From an uncultured Candidatus Melainabacteria bacterium (GTDB lineage: Bacteria; Cyanobacteriota; Vampirovibrionia; Gastranaerophilales; Gastranaerophilaceae), in NCBI GenBank assembly GCA_934754425.1, contig CAKVIN010000010.1:1-64000 (forward strand): DNA of 64,000 nt. The letters run 5' to 3'. The first letter of the stretch is position 1; each line of letters begins with the position of its first letter. Below are positions 35,866 to 44,704 of this stretch, piece after piece. The position numbers and the translations under genes were made by a program. Below the pieces are notes generated by a model. It searched no databases. It had not been told where the DNA came from and saw only the letters and a program-made list of their open reading frames with translations.

Positions 35866-36810
35866 ATGAGAGATAATAAATTAATGATAGTTGTACCTTG
35901 CTATAATGAAGAAGAAATTTTAGCATATACAATCAGTGAATTACAAATTCTTCTTGATATTATGATAGAAGATGGACTAATATCCAACGATAGTGGAATT
36001 TGTTTTGTTAATGACGGTAGTTGTGATAAAACTCAAGAAATAATTAATGATATTTGCAAAAAAGATATCAGATTTTCTTGTGTAAAATTAGCCGGAAATT
36101 TTGGACATCAAAAAGCTTTAATTGCCGGCATGTATTCAGTAAAAGCAGACATGATAGTTACAATTGATGCAGATTTACAAGACGATACAAACGCTATTAT
36201 TCAGATGGTAAAAAAATATCAAGATGGATATGATATTGTTTATGGTGTCAGAGATAAGCGTAATACAGATACTTTATTTAAAAAATATACTGCTCTCGGT
36301 TTTTACAAAGTTATGCAAGCTCTTGGGGTAAACATTATTTTTAATCATGCCGATTTTAGACTTTTAAGTAAAAAAGCTGTTGAAAGACTTAAAGAATATA
36401 AAGAAAAAACTTTATTTTTGCGAGCTCTAATTCCATTACTTGGATTAAAATCTACAAGCGTTTATTATGACAGATGCGAAAGAATGGCAGGAGAATCAAA
36501 ATATCCACTTCTAAAAATGATATCTTTTGCTTGGTGCGGAATTACAAGTTTTTCAATATTTCCGCTAAGATTAATTACGCTAACAGGTATTGGTATATTT
36601 TCCATTAGTTTATTGCTTTTATTATATTCATTAATCAGTTATTTGAGCGGTAATACAATAAAAGGATGGACTTCTTTAATGTTTGCGTGTGCATTTTTTA
36701 ATGGAATAATTATCCTTTCTCTTGGTATAATAGGAGAGTACCTGAGCAAAGTATTTACGGAAGTTAAGGGTAGACCTTTATATCAAATAGAAGAAACGAT
36801 TAATCTATGA
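35866..36810 (+). CDS. Undecaprenyl-phosphate glycosyltransferase (ArnC/GtrB-like GT2)
   Basis: 314 residues. The GT-A domain has VVPCYNEEEIL (residues 9-19), FVNDGSCDKT, and TIDADLQDD with the catalytic DxD near residue 100. Two C-terminal membrane helices (about 235-300) close the protein. It attaches a sugar to undecaprenyl phosphate on the cytoplasmic side; the preceding ArnT-like enzyme would use that donor in the periplasm. Its stop overlaps the start of the response regulator gene (ATGA). Confidence 0.9.
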   Translation: MRDNKLMIVVPCYNEEEILAYTISELQILLDIMIEDGLISNDSGICFVNDGSCDKTQEIINDICKKDIRFSCVKLAGNFGHQKALIAGMYSVKADMIVTIDADLQDDTNAIIQMVKKYQDGYDIVYGVRDKRNTDTLFKKYTALGFYKVMQALGVNIIFNHADFRLLSKKAVERLKEYKEKTLFLRALIPLLGLKSTSVYYDRCERMAGESKYPLLKMISFAWCGITSFSIFPLRLITLTGIGIFSISLLLLLYSLISYLSGNTIKGWTSLMFACAFFNGIIILSLGIIGEYLSKVFTEVKGRPLYQIEETINL

Positions 36811-37487
36811 ACCATAAAATATTAATAGTAGATGATGAAAATGATATTTGCGAACTTATTGAAATGTGCCTTCATTCAAATGGTTTCAAAAATACAAGAA
36901 TCGCAAATGATGGTAAAACAGCATTAATAATTGCAGAAAAATGGCTACCAGATTTAATTCTTTTGGATGTAATGCTTCCGATAATGAGTGGAAAAGAAGT
37001 TTGCAAAGCACTTAAAAATAATGAAATAACTGAAAATATTCCAATAATTATGCTCACCGCAAAAAGTAGTGAACACGATATTATTGAAGGCTTAGATATT
37101 GGTGCGAATGATTATATAACAAAACCATTCAGCAATAAAATTCTGGTAGCACGAATAAAAGCTTTGTTGCGTACTGTAAAAGAATTTGGGATAATAAAAT
37201 TCAGAGGAATACAAATAGATTTAAATAAGCGTATTGTAGCAATAGATTCTAAAATCATAAACTTAACATTCAGTGAATTTGAAATACTAAAAACTCTTAC
37301 TAAATATCCGGAACGAGTGTATTCTCGCTCTGAATTAATTTCTATTATTCGTGGTGAAGCCGGATACGATATAACCGAACGAGTTATTGATTTTCAGATT
37401 GTTAATCTAAGAAAAAAGCTGGGCGATTATGGTTCTTATATAGAAACTGTAAGAGGAGTTGGATATAAATTAAGAGGGGAAGAATGA
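36807..37487 (+). CDS. OmpR/PhoB-family response regulator
   Basis: 226 residues. Receiver domain: ILIVDDENDI acidic pocket, phosphorylatable Asp in LILLDVMLP (about residue 53), LTAKSS and the conserved Lys in ITKPFS. The C-terminal winged helix (about 125-226) ends with VNLRKKLGDYGSYIETVRG and GYKL. ATGA overlaps with both neighbours couple it to the upstream glycosyltransferase and the downstream kinase, suggesting control of surface-sugar modification. Family members bind 10-11-bp direct repeats, which is worth comparing with the TGTAAC boxes in this window, though no link is shown. Confidence 0.95.
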   Translation: MNHKILIVDDENDICELIEMCLHSNGFKNTRIANDGKTALIIAEKWLPDLILLDVMLPIMSGKEVCKALKNNEITENIPIIMLTAKSSEHDIIEGLDIGANDYITKPFSNKILVARIKALLRTVKEFGIIKFRGIQIDLNKRIVAIDSKIINLTFSEFEILKTLTKYPERVYSRSELISIIRGEAGYDITERVIDFQIVNLRKKLGDYGSYIETVRGVGYKLRGEE

Positions 37488-38836
37488 AAAAACGTGACAA
37501 AATTTTAATATGGAATATCCTACTAATCGCATTTATTATTGTTTCACTAATATTTCTCGCAAAAAATCAACTTGAGCAATTTAAAAAAGCGTATATTTCT
37601 GAAGAAATTGAAGAAATTACGTCACTAGCTAAACAAGTTAGTTGGGCAATCAAACCCATTCTTGAAAAACATGATTATAAAGAACTTAATCAATATGCAG
37701 CTTTATTTATACACAGCGATACCGGATTTACGGTTTGGGCTCCGGATGGAAATATTATTTGTGACACAAGAAGTTCTGACGTAAATAATATACCTAAAAA
37801 TTATTTAGAAGAAAGAACTTTTACAACGCCTCAGATGATATATCATTCTATGCCATTAAAAATAAAAAATGAAACATACACATTAACACTTTCTGCGACA
37901 ATTAATCATATCAATAAAATACTTACTAAATCAAAAAAATATATTTTAATAAGTATAATTGTTGGTGCATTTATAATTTTTATTCTGGCATGTTATATTT
38001 TTAGTATTTACAAATCTTTTAATCGACTTCAAAACAGTGCAATAAAAATATCAGCAGGAGATTTAAACACTGACATATTTATTCCAAAAGGTGGAATGTT
38101 ATATGAACTGGCTTTGGCTTTAAGCAAAATGTCTAATCGTTTGAAATCTCAAATCTTAGAATTGCGAAAATTAGAAGATTTTAGAAGTGAATTTATAGCA
38201 AATGTATCACACGAAGTTAAAACTCCATTAACCGGTATTTTATCTGCTGTAGAACTTTTATCAGAAGAAATTTTGGATAAAACTCCACAAACTGAAAAAT
38301 GTTTGAATATTTTAGAAAAACAGTCAAAACGCTTAAACTCTCTGGTTCAAGATATTTTAACATTATCAGAACTTGAAAAACCGCAAGAAATCAAATTAAT
38401 CAAAACAAATCCTGCAATCGCTATTAATAACAGTATTATTTTATGTTCTGTTTCCGATATAAAAATAAATACTAAACTTAAAGATATTTACATTTACGGT
38501 GACAATGAATTGCTGGAACAAGCTATTACAAACATTTTGACAAACGCAATTAAATATAGTCAATCAGAAACTATTGATATTGAATTAACAGCTTCAAACG
38601 GTTTTGCACAAATTATAATTCAAGATTATGGAATTGGTATTCCTCAAGAACATTTGCCAAGATTGTTTGAACATTTCTACCGTGTCGATAAAGCTCGGAG
38701 TAGAAATCTGGGCGGAACCGGACTTGGCTTATCCATTGTGCAAAACATCATCAAATTACATAACGGCAAAATTACCGTTACTTCTGATAACGGATGTAGA
38801 TTTGTTATTGAAATTCCACTAATTGGAAATGATTAA
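37484..38836 (+). CDS. Membrane sensor histidine kinase (PhoR/WalK type)
   Basis: 450 residues. TM1 about 9-27, periplasmic sensor domain about 28-145, TM2 about 150-172, HAMP-like region, H-box FIANVSHEVKTPLTG (His near 246), N-box ITNILTNAIKY, G1 DYGIGIP, F-box RLFEHFYRVDKAR and G2 GGTGLGLSI. All catalytic boxes are intact. Coupled by an ATGA overlap to the response regulator, so they form a cognate pair. The signal is unknown; the neighbouring Arn-like genes suggest an envelope stress or cationic peptide cue. Confidence 0.95.
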   Translation: MKKRDKILIWNILLIAFIIVSLIFLAKNQLEQFKKAYISEEIEEITSLAKQVSWAIKPILEKHDYKELNQYAALFIHSDTGFTVWAPDGNIICDTRSSDVNNIPKNYLEERTFTTPQMIYHSMPLKIKNETYTLTLSATINHINKILTKSKKYILISIIVGAFIIFILACYIFSIYKSFNRLQNSAIKISAGDLNTDIFIPKGGMLYELALALSKMSNRLKSQILELRKLEDFRSEFIANVSHEVKTPLTGILSAVELLSEEILDKTPQTEKCLNILEKQSKRLNSLVQDILTLSELEKPQEIKLIKTNPAIAINNSIILCSVSDIKINTKLKDIYIYGDNELLEQAITNILTNAIKYSQSETIDIELTASNGFAQIIIQDYGIGIPQEHLPRLFEHFYRVDKARSRNLGGTGLGLSIVQNIIKLHNGKITVTSDNGCRFVIEIPLIGND

Positions 38837-38902
38837 TAATCTTTTTTTATTGGAACATAACAAAATTTAGGTGCTAAGAAGCTATAAATAAATTTTATAA
38901 TA

Positions 38903-39280
38903 TTAAGCATAATAGTCTAACCCCTTTTTTTCAGTTGATTGTTTATTTTGTAGTCTTTGTGCTTGCGCTTTTATTGTTTTGGCTTGTTCGGCAACTCTAT
39001 AATCCTGACTTGATGGGTCAGATGGTGCCATTGCAGATTCTATAACAGTATTTGCATTATTTATTGTATTCTGCGGATTTCTTGGATTTAATGTCGGCAT
39101 TTTTATTGAAACATGTCCTCCGATGGGAATTCCTTCCGCATTTTTTTCAATAACAATAGCTCCGGCTAAAGCTCCGCCTGCACGTTTATGTGCTGCTTCG
39201 TGAGCATAAATCTGCTTGTAACTGTTTGCAATAAAATTCTGGCGTTGGTTTTTTAAAGACGAAACATTAAAGAAATTCAT
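38903..39280 (-). CDS. SprA-related putative metalloprotease
   Basis: 125 residues. YAHEAAHKRAGG contains an H-E-x-x-H zinc motif (near residue 27-31). GGHVSIKMPTLNPRNPQNTI and the later APSDPSSQDYRVAEQA match the late blocks of SprA-related proteins (the family with HExxH, a GGEV-type block and APxDPSxQD). Full length for the core domain. No signal peptide. A sigma-70 promoter precedes it on the minus strand (TTGCAA, 16-nt spacer, TATAAT), unlike most small genes here. Function of this family is poorly known. Confidence 0.75.
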   Translation of the reverse strand: MNFFNVSSLKNQRQNFIANSYKQIYAHEAAHKRAGGALAGAIVIEKNAEGIPIGGHVSIKMPTLNPRNPQNTINNANTVIESAMAPSDPSSQDYRVAEQAKTIKAQAQRLQNKQSTEKKGLDYYA

Positions 39281-39397
39281 ATTTTATACACATCTCCTTG
39301 CTTCACTTGTTTTATTATACTCTTTTTTTTAAAGTTTGCAAGAGGGAAAAAATCTTATAAAGTCTTTATATCATTAAATTCACTAAAAATAAATATT

Positions 39398-40303
39398 CTA
39401 CTGTTGTAGTACAGCATTTATAAATTCTGTAGAATTAAAATTTTCCAAATCGTTCATTTGTTCGCCAACACCAACTAATTTAACAGGTAAACCTAATTCT
39501 TTTGCTATTGCAATAACAATTGCTCCTTTGGCTGAACCATCCAGTTTTGTTAACGCTACTGCCGTCAAATTCACGCACTCTTTAAAGACTTTTGCTTGTT
39601 GTAAGCCATTTTGTCCTGTGTTAGCATCAATCACCAAAATACTTTCTCTAAGTTCATTTGGAGCATTTTTATCTATTACTGTTTTGATTTTAGAAAGTTC
39701 TTCCATCAAATTGAATTTATTTTGAAGTCTTCCGGCTGTATCAACCAAAATGACATCATAATTTTCTTTGCGTGCTTTTTGAATAGCTTCATAAACAACG
39801 GAAGCCGGATCTGCTTTGTCACGCCTTACAATATCAGCGCCGGAACGCTTTGACCAAATATCAACCTGCTCTTCTGCTGCGGCTCTAAACGTGTCACCTG
39901 CAGCAATAAGAACCTTTTTACCATCTTGTTTAAAACGATAAGCAAGTTTTCCAATTAAAGTCGTTTTTCCGGCACCATTTACTCCGGTAATAAAATATAT
40001 ATTGAGTTCTTTTTCTTTATAATTAAGTTCGCAAGAACCGGCTTCATCAAGCGTTTTAAGGAATTCATTTTGCAAAAATTCTTTAACTTGTGAAGGTTTA
40101 ATTTTATTTTGACCTCTTAACTTATCAACCAATTCTGCAGCATAATTCACTCCTAAATCTGCACTTATGAGTGTATCTTCCATATCATCAAGTACAAATT
40201 CAGAGAATTCTGCCTCATCCGCAACCGTGTCAACTACATTGCCAACCAAAGATTGTGCGGTTTTTGATACTGTATTTTTAAGTTTGTCAAAAAAGTTAAA
40301 CAT
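39398..40303 (-). CDS. ftsY: Signal recognition particle receptor FtsY
   Basis: 301 residues, the compact form without a long acidic N-terminal domain. N domain (DDMEDTLISADLGVNYAAEL), then G domain: GVNGAGKTTLIGKLA (G1), ILVDTAGRLQNKFNLMEEL (G3), ALTKLDGSAKG (G4) and VKLVGVGEQMNDLENF (G5). It docks ribosome-bound SRP at the membrane for co-translational insertion. Located just downstream of nusB, with an 89-bp gap containing short repeats. Confidence 0.97.
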   Translation of the reverse strand: MFNFFDKLKNTVSKTAQSLVGNVVDTVADEAEFSEFVLDDMEDTLISADLGVNYAAELVDKLRGQNKIKPSQVKEFLQNEFLKTLDEAGSCELNYKEKELNIYFITGVNGAGKTTLIGKLAYRFKQDGKKVLIAAGDTFRAAAEEQVDIWSKRSGADIVRRDKADPASVVYEAIQKARKENYDVILVDTAGRLQNKFNLMEELSKIKTVIDKNAPNELRESILVIDANTGQNGLQQAKVFKECVNLTAVALTKLDGSAKGAIVIAIAKELGLPVKLVGVGEQMNDLENFNSTEFINAVLQQ

Positions 40304-40311
40304 ATTTTAAA

Positions 40312-40393
40312 GAGTTGATGAGTTGAGGGGTTGAGAAGTTGAGAAGTTAGTTTTTGCTTTTCAATCTTTCAAACATTCAACCGTTCAACTTTT
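40312..40393. repeat. GTTGAGAA-type short tandem repeat with inverted TTCAAC arm
   Basis: AGTTGATGAGTTGAGGGGTT and AGAAGTTGAGAAGTT form 8-9-bp units, followed 25 bp later by TTCAAACATTCAACCGTTCA on the same strand. The two arms could pair as RNA. It lies between nusB and ftsY. Confidence 0.6.
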
Positions 40394-41055
40394 TATCCTT
40401 TCAATCCGTTTTCTACAATAACTTTTGCTAGAACACCGTTAACAAAAGATGAAGAATCTTCTGTAGAATATTTTTTAGCCAACTCTACAGCTTCATCAAC
40501 AACAACTTTTAGCGGTGCATCTTTTGTGTAAAGAAGTTCAGTGATTGCAATTCTCAAGATATCTTTATCCATTTTTACTAATCTTGAAATATCCCATCCG
40601 TTAGAATATTTTTGGATTTCAGCATCAATATCATCATGGTGAAGTTTGAATTGTTCAGCAATTTCTACTGTATAATTTTTAACTTCTGATTGGTTTTCTA
40701 AAGTTGCAAATTCAGCGATTTCCAACGCTAAAATTGCTTTTTCTGCAACATCAATCATAGTGTCAACTTTGCCAATCATTTCATCTGTCATTGGAATTCT
40801 GACAGGTTTATTTTTTGCACCCATTGGTCTTGCTAAATTAGATTCATGTTCAGCTTCATATGTATCAAGCATATCTTTGATATCAATAAGCGAACCAACA
40901 GTTAACTTAAGTTCTTCAGAAGCAGAATTTGAAAGAATTCTAACAGACTTAAGCATTATATCTTCAAAATCTTTTCTTGAATATTTTGTAATCTCTTTAT
41001 CAAATTGTGAAAACAATATTAGTGCTAATTCTCTAGCGGCACGTCTTGCTTGCAT
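40393..41055 (-). CDS. nusB: Transcription antitermination factor NusB
   Basis: 220 residues, longer than the usual about 140 because of an N-terminal/central extension (about residues 45-125). The opening QARRAARELALILFSQFD and the ending DILRIAITELLYTKDAPLKV ... VNGVLAKV are diagnostic. NusB binds boxA of rRNA transcripts with S10. Start ATG at 41055 has AGGAG upstream (TATAGGAGAAAAATTTATG). Confidence 0.93.
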   Translation of the reverse strand: MQARRAARELALILFSQFDKEITKYSRKDFEDIMLKSVRILSNSASEELKLTVGSLIDIKDMLDTYEAEHESNLARPMGAKNKPVRIPMTDEMIGKVDTMIDVAEKAILALEIAEFATLENQSEVKNYTVEIAEQFKLHHDDIDAEIQKYSNGWDISRLVKMDKDILRIAITELLYTKDAPLKVVVDEAVELAKKYSTEDSSSFVNGVLAKVIVENGLKG

Positions 41056-41108
41056 AAATTTTTCTCCTATATTTTTATAGGATTATGGTAGCATGAAAAT
41101 ATTTGTTT

Positions 41109-41855
41109 TTATACATTTGTTTCTTCTTTTTCTTTTTTGTTTAATTCTCCATTAGAATCCCCGTCAGAAATATTTATATCCAACGCTATATCAGTATTTT
41201 TATTAGAAAAAATATTTTGTGAATTTATTGCAATATCGACAGTGCCAAGAAGGTTATCGGCTGATTCTACAGCAGCATTTGCAATATTTTCATACGATTG
41301 CAGAACTGATTTTTCATCTACAGAACGATAATATGTATGCCCTTTATGATCTGCATTTCTAAATTCTTCACTTACTTCAATTGTTTTGTTTGCGTACTCT
41401 GTAGAAATAGTTGTTTGTGCACTAAATATATTATTTAAACTACTCTTTTTAGAATTTATTACATCTCCTAGAGTATCCGCTTTGCTTTGTGCTTCCGCAT
41501 TCAAATCGGTAATATATTCAGCATCAATTTCCAATTCCATTTGTTCTGATTTTGTTATAGTTCCGTTTTTTTGTTTTTCTTGCAATACTTTAATTCGATT
41601 TTGCATTTCTTCAATTTTATCTTGAGTAGAGTTTTGCAATTGTTCCATTTCTTCTTGAAAGTCATTAATTTCCAAAATATATTCTTGAGCATCATCAATA
41701 TCTGATGTAAGTTGCTCATTCATTTTATCGCAAGTGCTTTTTAAACTATTGGTTTGTAACCATAGCTTAGTAGTTTCACTAATTATTTTGGGAGTATTAT
41801 CCCATTTGCTCATATAATTATCGATTGATAATGCTTTTGACCAATCAAAACTCAT
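41109..41855 (-). CDS. Coiled-coil protein of unknown function, paralogue of 41951
   Basis: 248 residues. N-terminus SFDWSKALSIDNYMSKWDN, then long heptad-rich helices (about 35-130: EEMEQLQNSTQDKIEEMQNR) and an acidic, Asn/Asp-rich tail. No signal peptide or membrane segment. The layout (a Trp-containing head, a coiled coil with E-x-x-x-L repeats, a late KGH block and an ESADNLL-type segment) parallels the upstream neighbour. Long soluble coiled coils without Sec signal resemble translocator or filament-type secreted proteins, but no homology is claimed. Own ACTTTA-class promoter. Confidence 0.75.
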   Translation of the reverse strand: MSFDWSKALSIDNYMSKWDNTPKIISETTKLWLQTNSLKSTCDKMNEQLTSDIDDAQEYILEINDFQEEMEQLQNSTQDKIEEMQNRIKVLQEKQKNGTITKSEQMELEIDAEYITDLNAEAQSKADTLGDVINSKKSSLNNIFSAQTTISTEYANKTIEVSEEFRNADHKGHTYYRSVDEKSVLQSYENIANAAVESADNLLGTVDIAINSQNIFSNKNTDIALDINISDGDSNGELNKKEKEETNV

Positions 41856-41874
41856 TAGTTTATCCTCATATTAC

Positions 41875-41930
41875 ACTTATATAAAGTATTTTGAAGATAA
41901 TTGATTTCAATAAATTTTTATTCTGTTACA
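41875..41930 (-). promoter_or_regulatory. ACTTTA-class promoter
   Basis: Minus strand TGTAAC (41930), TGAAAT (41909-41904), 16 nt, ACTTTATATAAGTG (from 41887). The box-to-TGAAAT distance is 21 nt. Confidence 0.72.
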
Positions 41931-41950
41931 AAAATTAATCTTATTACATT

Positions 41951-42652
41951 TTATTTTTTAGTTTGAGTTCTTGTTTTAATTTTATCTTCGATATCACTTG
42001 CGGTAGAAACTTGTTCTAATAAATTATTTCCTGATTCTACTGCTTTTTTACCGGCTTCTCTTTCTGCTGATTTATTCCAACCACCAAATGTTTTTCTCCA
42101 GAAAGATTTTCTCTTATCTTTCATTTCTGATAGCGGTGTTCCTTTTTCTACGGCAGTATTTCCATAATCAGTAGCAATTTCAGCCTTTGAACGGTGTCCT
42201 TTTGCTTTTTCTCCTGTATCTTTGACTTTAGAATTTATGTCTTCAATTTTTGTATTTGTATCACTTGTTAAACCGGCGATTTCATCATCAATTAATTTAA
42301 CCTTGTCTTCGTCTTCTTCAGATAAACCGTCATCTCCTGCGGCAGCCAAAATTTTATTTTTTTCAGCTTCTTGTGCCTTAATCTTAGCTTCCAATTCTTG
42401 TTGTAAAGCTTCAACTTCTTTTAATTCAGTATCTATTTCAACAAAATATTCATTTTGGTCATCTATAATTTGGTCGTAACTTTCAGACATAGCTTTACAC
42501 ATATTTGTAAGTGTATTAGCTTTTTGTATATCACTTTGCACAAAGCCAATAAATCCGGCAAAACCAACAGCATAGTCGCCTGCAAGTGCTCCATTATTCC
42601 AAACATCTGCAGCTTTTACATTTTGTCCGATTTTCCAAACATCAGCCATCAT
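41951..42652 (-). CDS. Coiled-coil protein of unknown function, paralogue of 41109
   Basis: 233 residues (or 232 if the second ATG at 42649 is used; AAGGA fits either). A short head with ADVWNNGALAGDY and a mildly hydrophobic segment (AVGFAGFIGFVQ) precede a long coiled coil (VEALQQELEAKIKAQEAEK) and a Lys-rich tail with GNNLLEQVSTASDIEDKI. The KGHRSKAEIA and GNNLLEQV segments parallel KGHTYYR and ADNLLGTV of the downstream gene. No signal peptide. Own ACTTTA-class promoter, divergent from deoB. Confidence 0.75.
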   Translation of the reverse strand: MMADVWKIGQNVKAADVWNNGALAGDYAVGFAGFIGFVQSDIQKANTLTNMCKAMSESYDQIIDDQNEYFVEIDTELKEVEALQQELEAKIKAQEAEKNKILAAAGDDGLSEEDEDKVKLIDDEIAGLTSDTNTKIEDINSKVKDTGEKAKGHRSKAEIATDYGNTAVEKGTPLSEMKDKRKSFWRKTFGGWNKSAEREAGKKAVESGNNLLEQVSTASDIEDKIKTRTQTKK

Positions 42653-42670
42653 TAATATCCTTGTCTTAAT

Positions 42671-42731
42671 CTTACAAATATATAAAGTTTTTTTAAAAAT
42701 ATGGATTTCATAAACAATAATTTTCGTTACA
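42671..42731 (-). promoter_or_regulatory. ACTTTA-class promoter
   Basis: Minus strand TGTAAC (42731), TGAAAT (42710-42705), 16 nt, ACTTTATATATTTGTAAG (from 42688). The box distance of 21 nt is identical to that of the paralogue's promoter. Confidence 0.75.
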
Positions 42732-42801
42732 AAACTTAAATATGTGGTATAATAACTGTACTTCCTTTCAATCGGAAGAAAAAATCACAAAAGGAGTTTA
42801 C

Positions 42802-43980
42802 ATGAAAAGAGCAGTAATTATTGTAATTGATTCAATGGGTATTGGTGCAATGCCGGATTGCGAAGAATTTGGCGATGTAAAAGAATGTAATACCCTAAAA
42901 AATGTATGTAAATTTAATGGCGGACTTGATGTCCCTGTTATGGAAGCAATGGGTTTAGGCAATATCCAAGACTTTGAAGGAATTAAAAAAACGTCTACTC
43001 CGATTGCACAATATGGAACATTGCAAGAAAAATCAAAAGGAAAAGACACTACAACAGGACATTGGGAAATTGCAGGTTTGATTTCAGAAAAACCTTTTGC
43101 AACTTATCCAAACGGGTTTCCTAAAGAATTGATTGATAAATTTATTGAAGAAACAGGCTGCAAAGGTATTTTGGCAAATATTCCGGCTAGTGGTACAGCA
43201 ATTATAGAAAAATTAAATGATGAACATCATGCAACAAAGTTCCCAATTGTTTATACATCAGCTGATAGTGTTTTCCAAATTGCACTTGATACGGATATGA
43301 TACCTTTGGAAACTCTTTATGATTGGTGCAAGATTGCTCGCAGATTGTTGGATGAAGGCGGATATAATACAGCGAGAGTTATTGCTCGTCCTTATAAGAT
43401 TATTGATGGTAAACCAACTCGAATTTCTAAAGACAGAAGAGATTATTCTATGGCTCCACCTAAAGATACTGTTTTAGATAAGGTTAAAAAAGCCGGAGCG
43501 AAAGTTATCGGTATCGGTAAAATTGAAGATATTTTTTCAAAAGCAGGTATTACGCACGCAATTCATACAGGCTCTAACAAAGAAGGTTTAGAATTAACTA
43601 TTAAAGCTCTTGATAAAAGCTTAGACTTGGATAGCATTAAGTATAATGATGTAAATATCACGGATAATGAAAGAGAAATTATTTTTACAAACCTTGTTGA
43701 TACAGATATGTTATTCGGACATAGAAATGACGCTAAAGGTTATGGAAATGCAATAGAAGAAATTGATGATTATTTAGAAAAAATTCTTCCATTGATAGGA
43801 GAAGATGATTTATTGGTAATCACTGCAGACCATGGTTGCGACCCGACTGTAGCGGGAACTGACCATACAAGAGAACAAGTTCCGGTTCTTTATTATTCAA
43901 AAAACATTGAACCAAAAGATTTAGGAATTGAACAAGGATTTGATACAATTGCTAATAGAATATCCGATTGGTTATTTTAA
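42802..43980 (+). CDS. deoB: Phosphopentomutase
   Basis: 392 residues, start ATG with AAAGGAG nine bases upstream. Alkaline-phosphatase superfamily: IVIDSMGIGAMPD carries a metal-binding Asp, KGKDTTTGHWEIAG holds the phosphorylated Thr, and ITADHGCDPT and GTDHTREQVPVL hold the later metal ligands. It interconverts ribose or deoxyribose 1- and 5-phosphates in nucleoside salvage. Promoter TGTGGTATAAT about 50 bp upstream. No other deo gene adjacent. Confidence 0.96.
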   Translation: MKRAVIIVIDSMGIGAMPDCEEFGDVKECNTLKNVCKFNGGLDVPVMEAMGLGNIQDFEGIKKTSTPIAQYGTLQEKSKGKDTTTGHWEIAGLISEKPFATYPNGFPKELIDKFIEETGCKGILANIPASGTAIIEKLNDEHHATKFPIVYTSADSVFQIALDTDMIPLETLYDWCKIARRLLDEGGYNTARVIARPYKIIDGKPTRISKDRRDYSMAPPKDTVLDKVKKAGAKVIGIGKIEDIFSKAGITHAIHTGSNKEGLELTIKALDKSLDLDSIKYNDVNITDNEREIIFTNLVDTDMLFGHRNDAKGYGNAIEEIDDYLEKILPLIGEDDLLVITADHGCDPTVAGTDHTREQVPVLYYSKNIEPKDLGIEQGFDTIANRISDWLF

Positions 43981-44110
43981 TTTTTAATTTAACATGTATA
44001 ATAAATGTGTTCGCTTATGGTTGAATTAAATAACTCAAAAATGATAGTGACTGGCATGTTATTTTTGAAAGCGAATTTATATAGTCAGTTGATATAAAAG
44101 GAGAAAATAA

Positions 44111-44287
44111 ATGAACGTAACTATTAATGATTCATGTATCGGATGCGGCGCTTGCGAATCTATTTGTGACGCTGTATTCCACGTAGAAGACAAAGCAGAA
44201 GTTGTAGCTACAGGTATTGCTGGTAACGAAGAATGTGTTCAAGAAGCTGCAAATGCTTGCCCAGTTTCAGCTATCGAAGTTGCTTAG
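44111..44287 (+). CDS. [4Fe-4S] ferredoxin
   Basis: 58 residues. SCIGCGACESICDAVF has the C-x2-C-x2-C ligands and NACPVSAIEV the fourth, remote Cys followed by Pro. Two further cysteines (ESIC and EECV) sit where Thermotoga-type ferredoxins have a disulphide. A single-cluster low-potential electron carrier; the partner enzyme is not evident. Ribosome binding site AAAAGGAG. Closed by a strong terminator. Its codon use is more regular and less A+T-rich than its surroundings, as expected for a highly expressed gene. Confidence 0.93.
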   Translation: MNVTINDSCIGCGACESICDAVFHVEDKAEVVATGIAGNEECVQEAANACPVSAIEVA

Positions 44288-44304
44288 TCTTTGGTAATAT
44301 TTAG

Positions 44305-44339
44305 AAAAGGCGGGTTCGCATTGCGAACCCGCCTTTTTA
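44305..44339 (+). terminator. Strong intrinsic terminator after the ferredoxin gene
   Basis: Perfect 12-bp stem GGCGGGTTCGCA/TGCGAACCCGCC (44309-44332) flanked by AAAA and TTTTT. Confidence 0.92.
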
Positions 44340-44470
44340 TTTACCCAAATTCCCTACATCCAATTAAGATTATATAAAGACATAAATTAAGTATGCTACA
44401 CTGGTATTAGAGGATTGGATGCGAAGAGGCTTAGCATTTATTAAAATCTAGGAAATGAAGTAAAAAAACA

Positions 44471-44690
44471 GAAGCATTCAAATAGTATTTTGCAGAGTAG
44501 TACTTAAAGAATTTAGTAGTTTTCAAAAAGCAAAATACGGAACAAAGTTTAAAGGATTTAGTAAGTGAAGTGAAAAAACAGGAGCATTCAAATAGTATTT
44601 TGCAGAGTAGTACTTAAAGAATTTAGTAGTTTTCAAAAAGCAAAATACGGGACAAAGTTTAAATAATCTAGTAAGTGAAGTAAAAAAAAG
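44471..44690 (+). repeat. Tandem duplicated 110-bp structured leader
   Basis: Two copies (44471-44580 and 44581-44690), over 90% identical, directly before the aminotransferase gene. Each holds a perfect 9-bp inverted repeat GTATTTTGC/GCAAAATAC (44485-44493/44530-44538 and 44595-44603/44640-44648) around a 36-nt loop, and ends in AGTRAAAAAA-GGAG. The second junction supplies the gene's real ribosome binding site (AGGAGG). Confidence 0.9.
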
Positions 44691-44704
44691 GAGGGTATAG
44701 TATT

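Noticed and set aside
38903..39280. Member of the ACTTTA-class regulon
   Set aside because: Its upstream region has a normal sigma-70 promoter (TTGCAA, 16 nt, TATAAT) and no TGTAAC boxes at the right distance.
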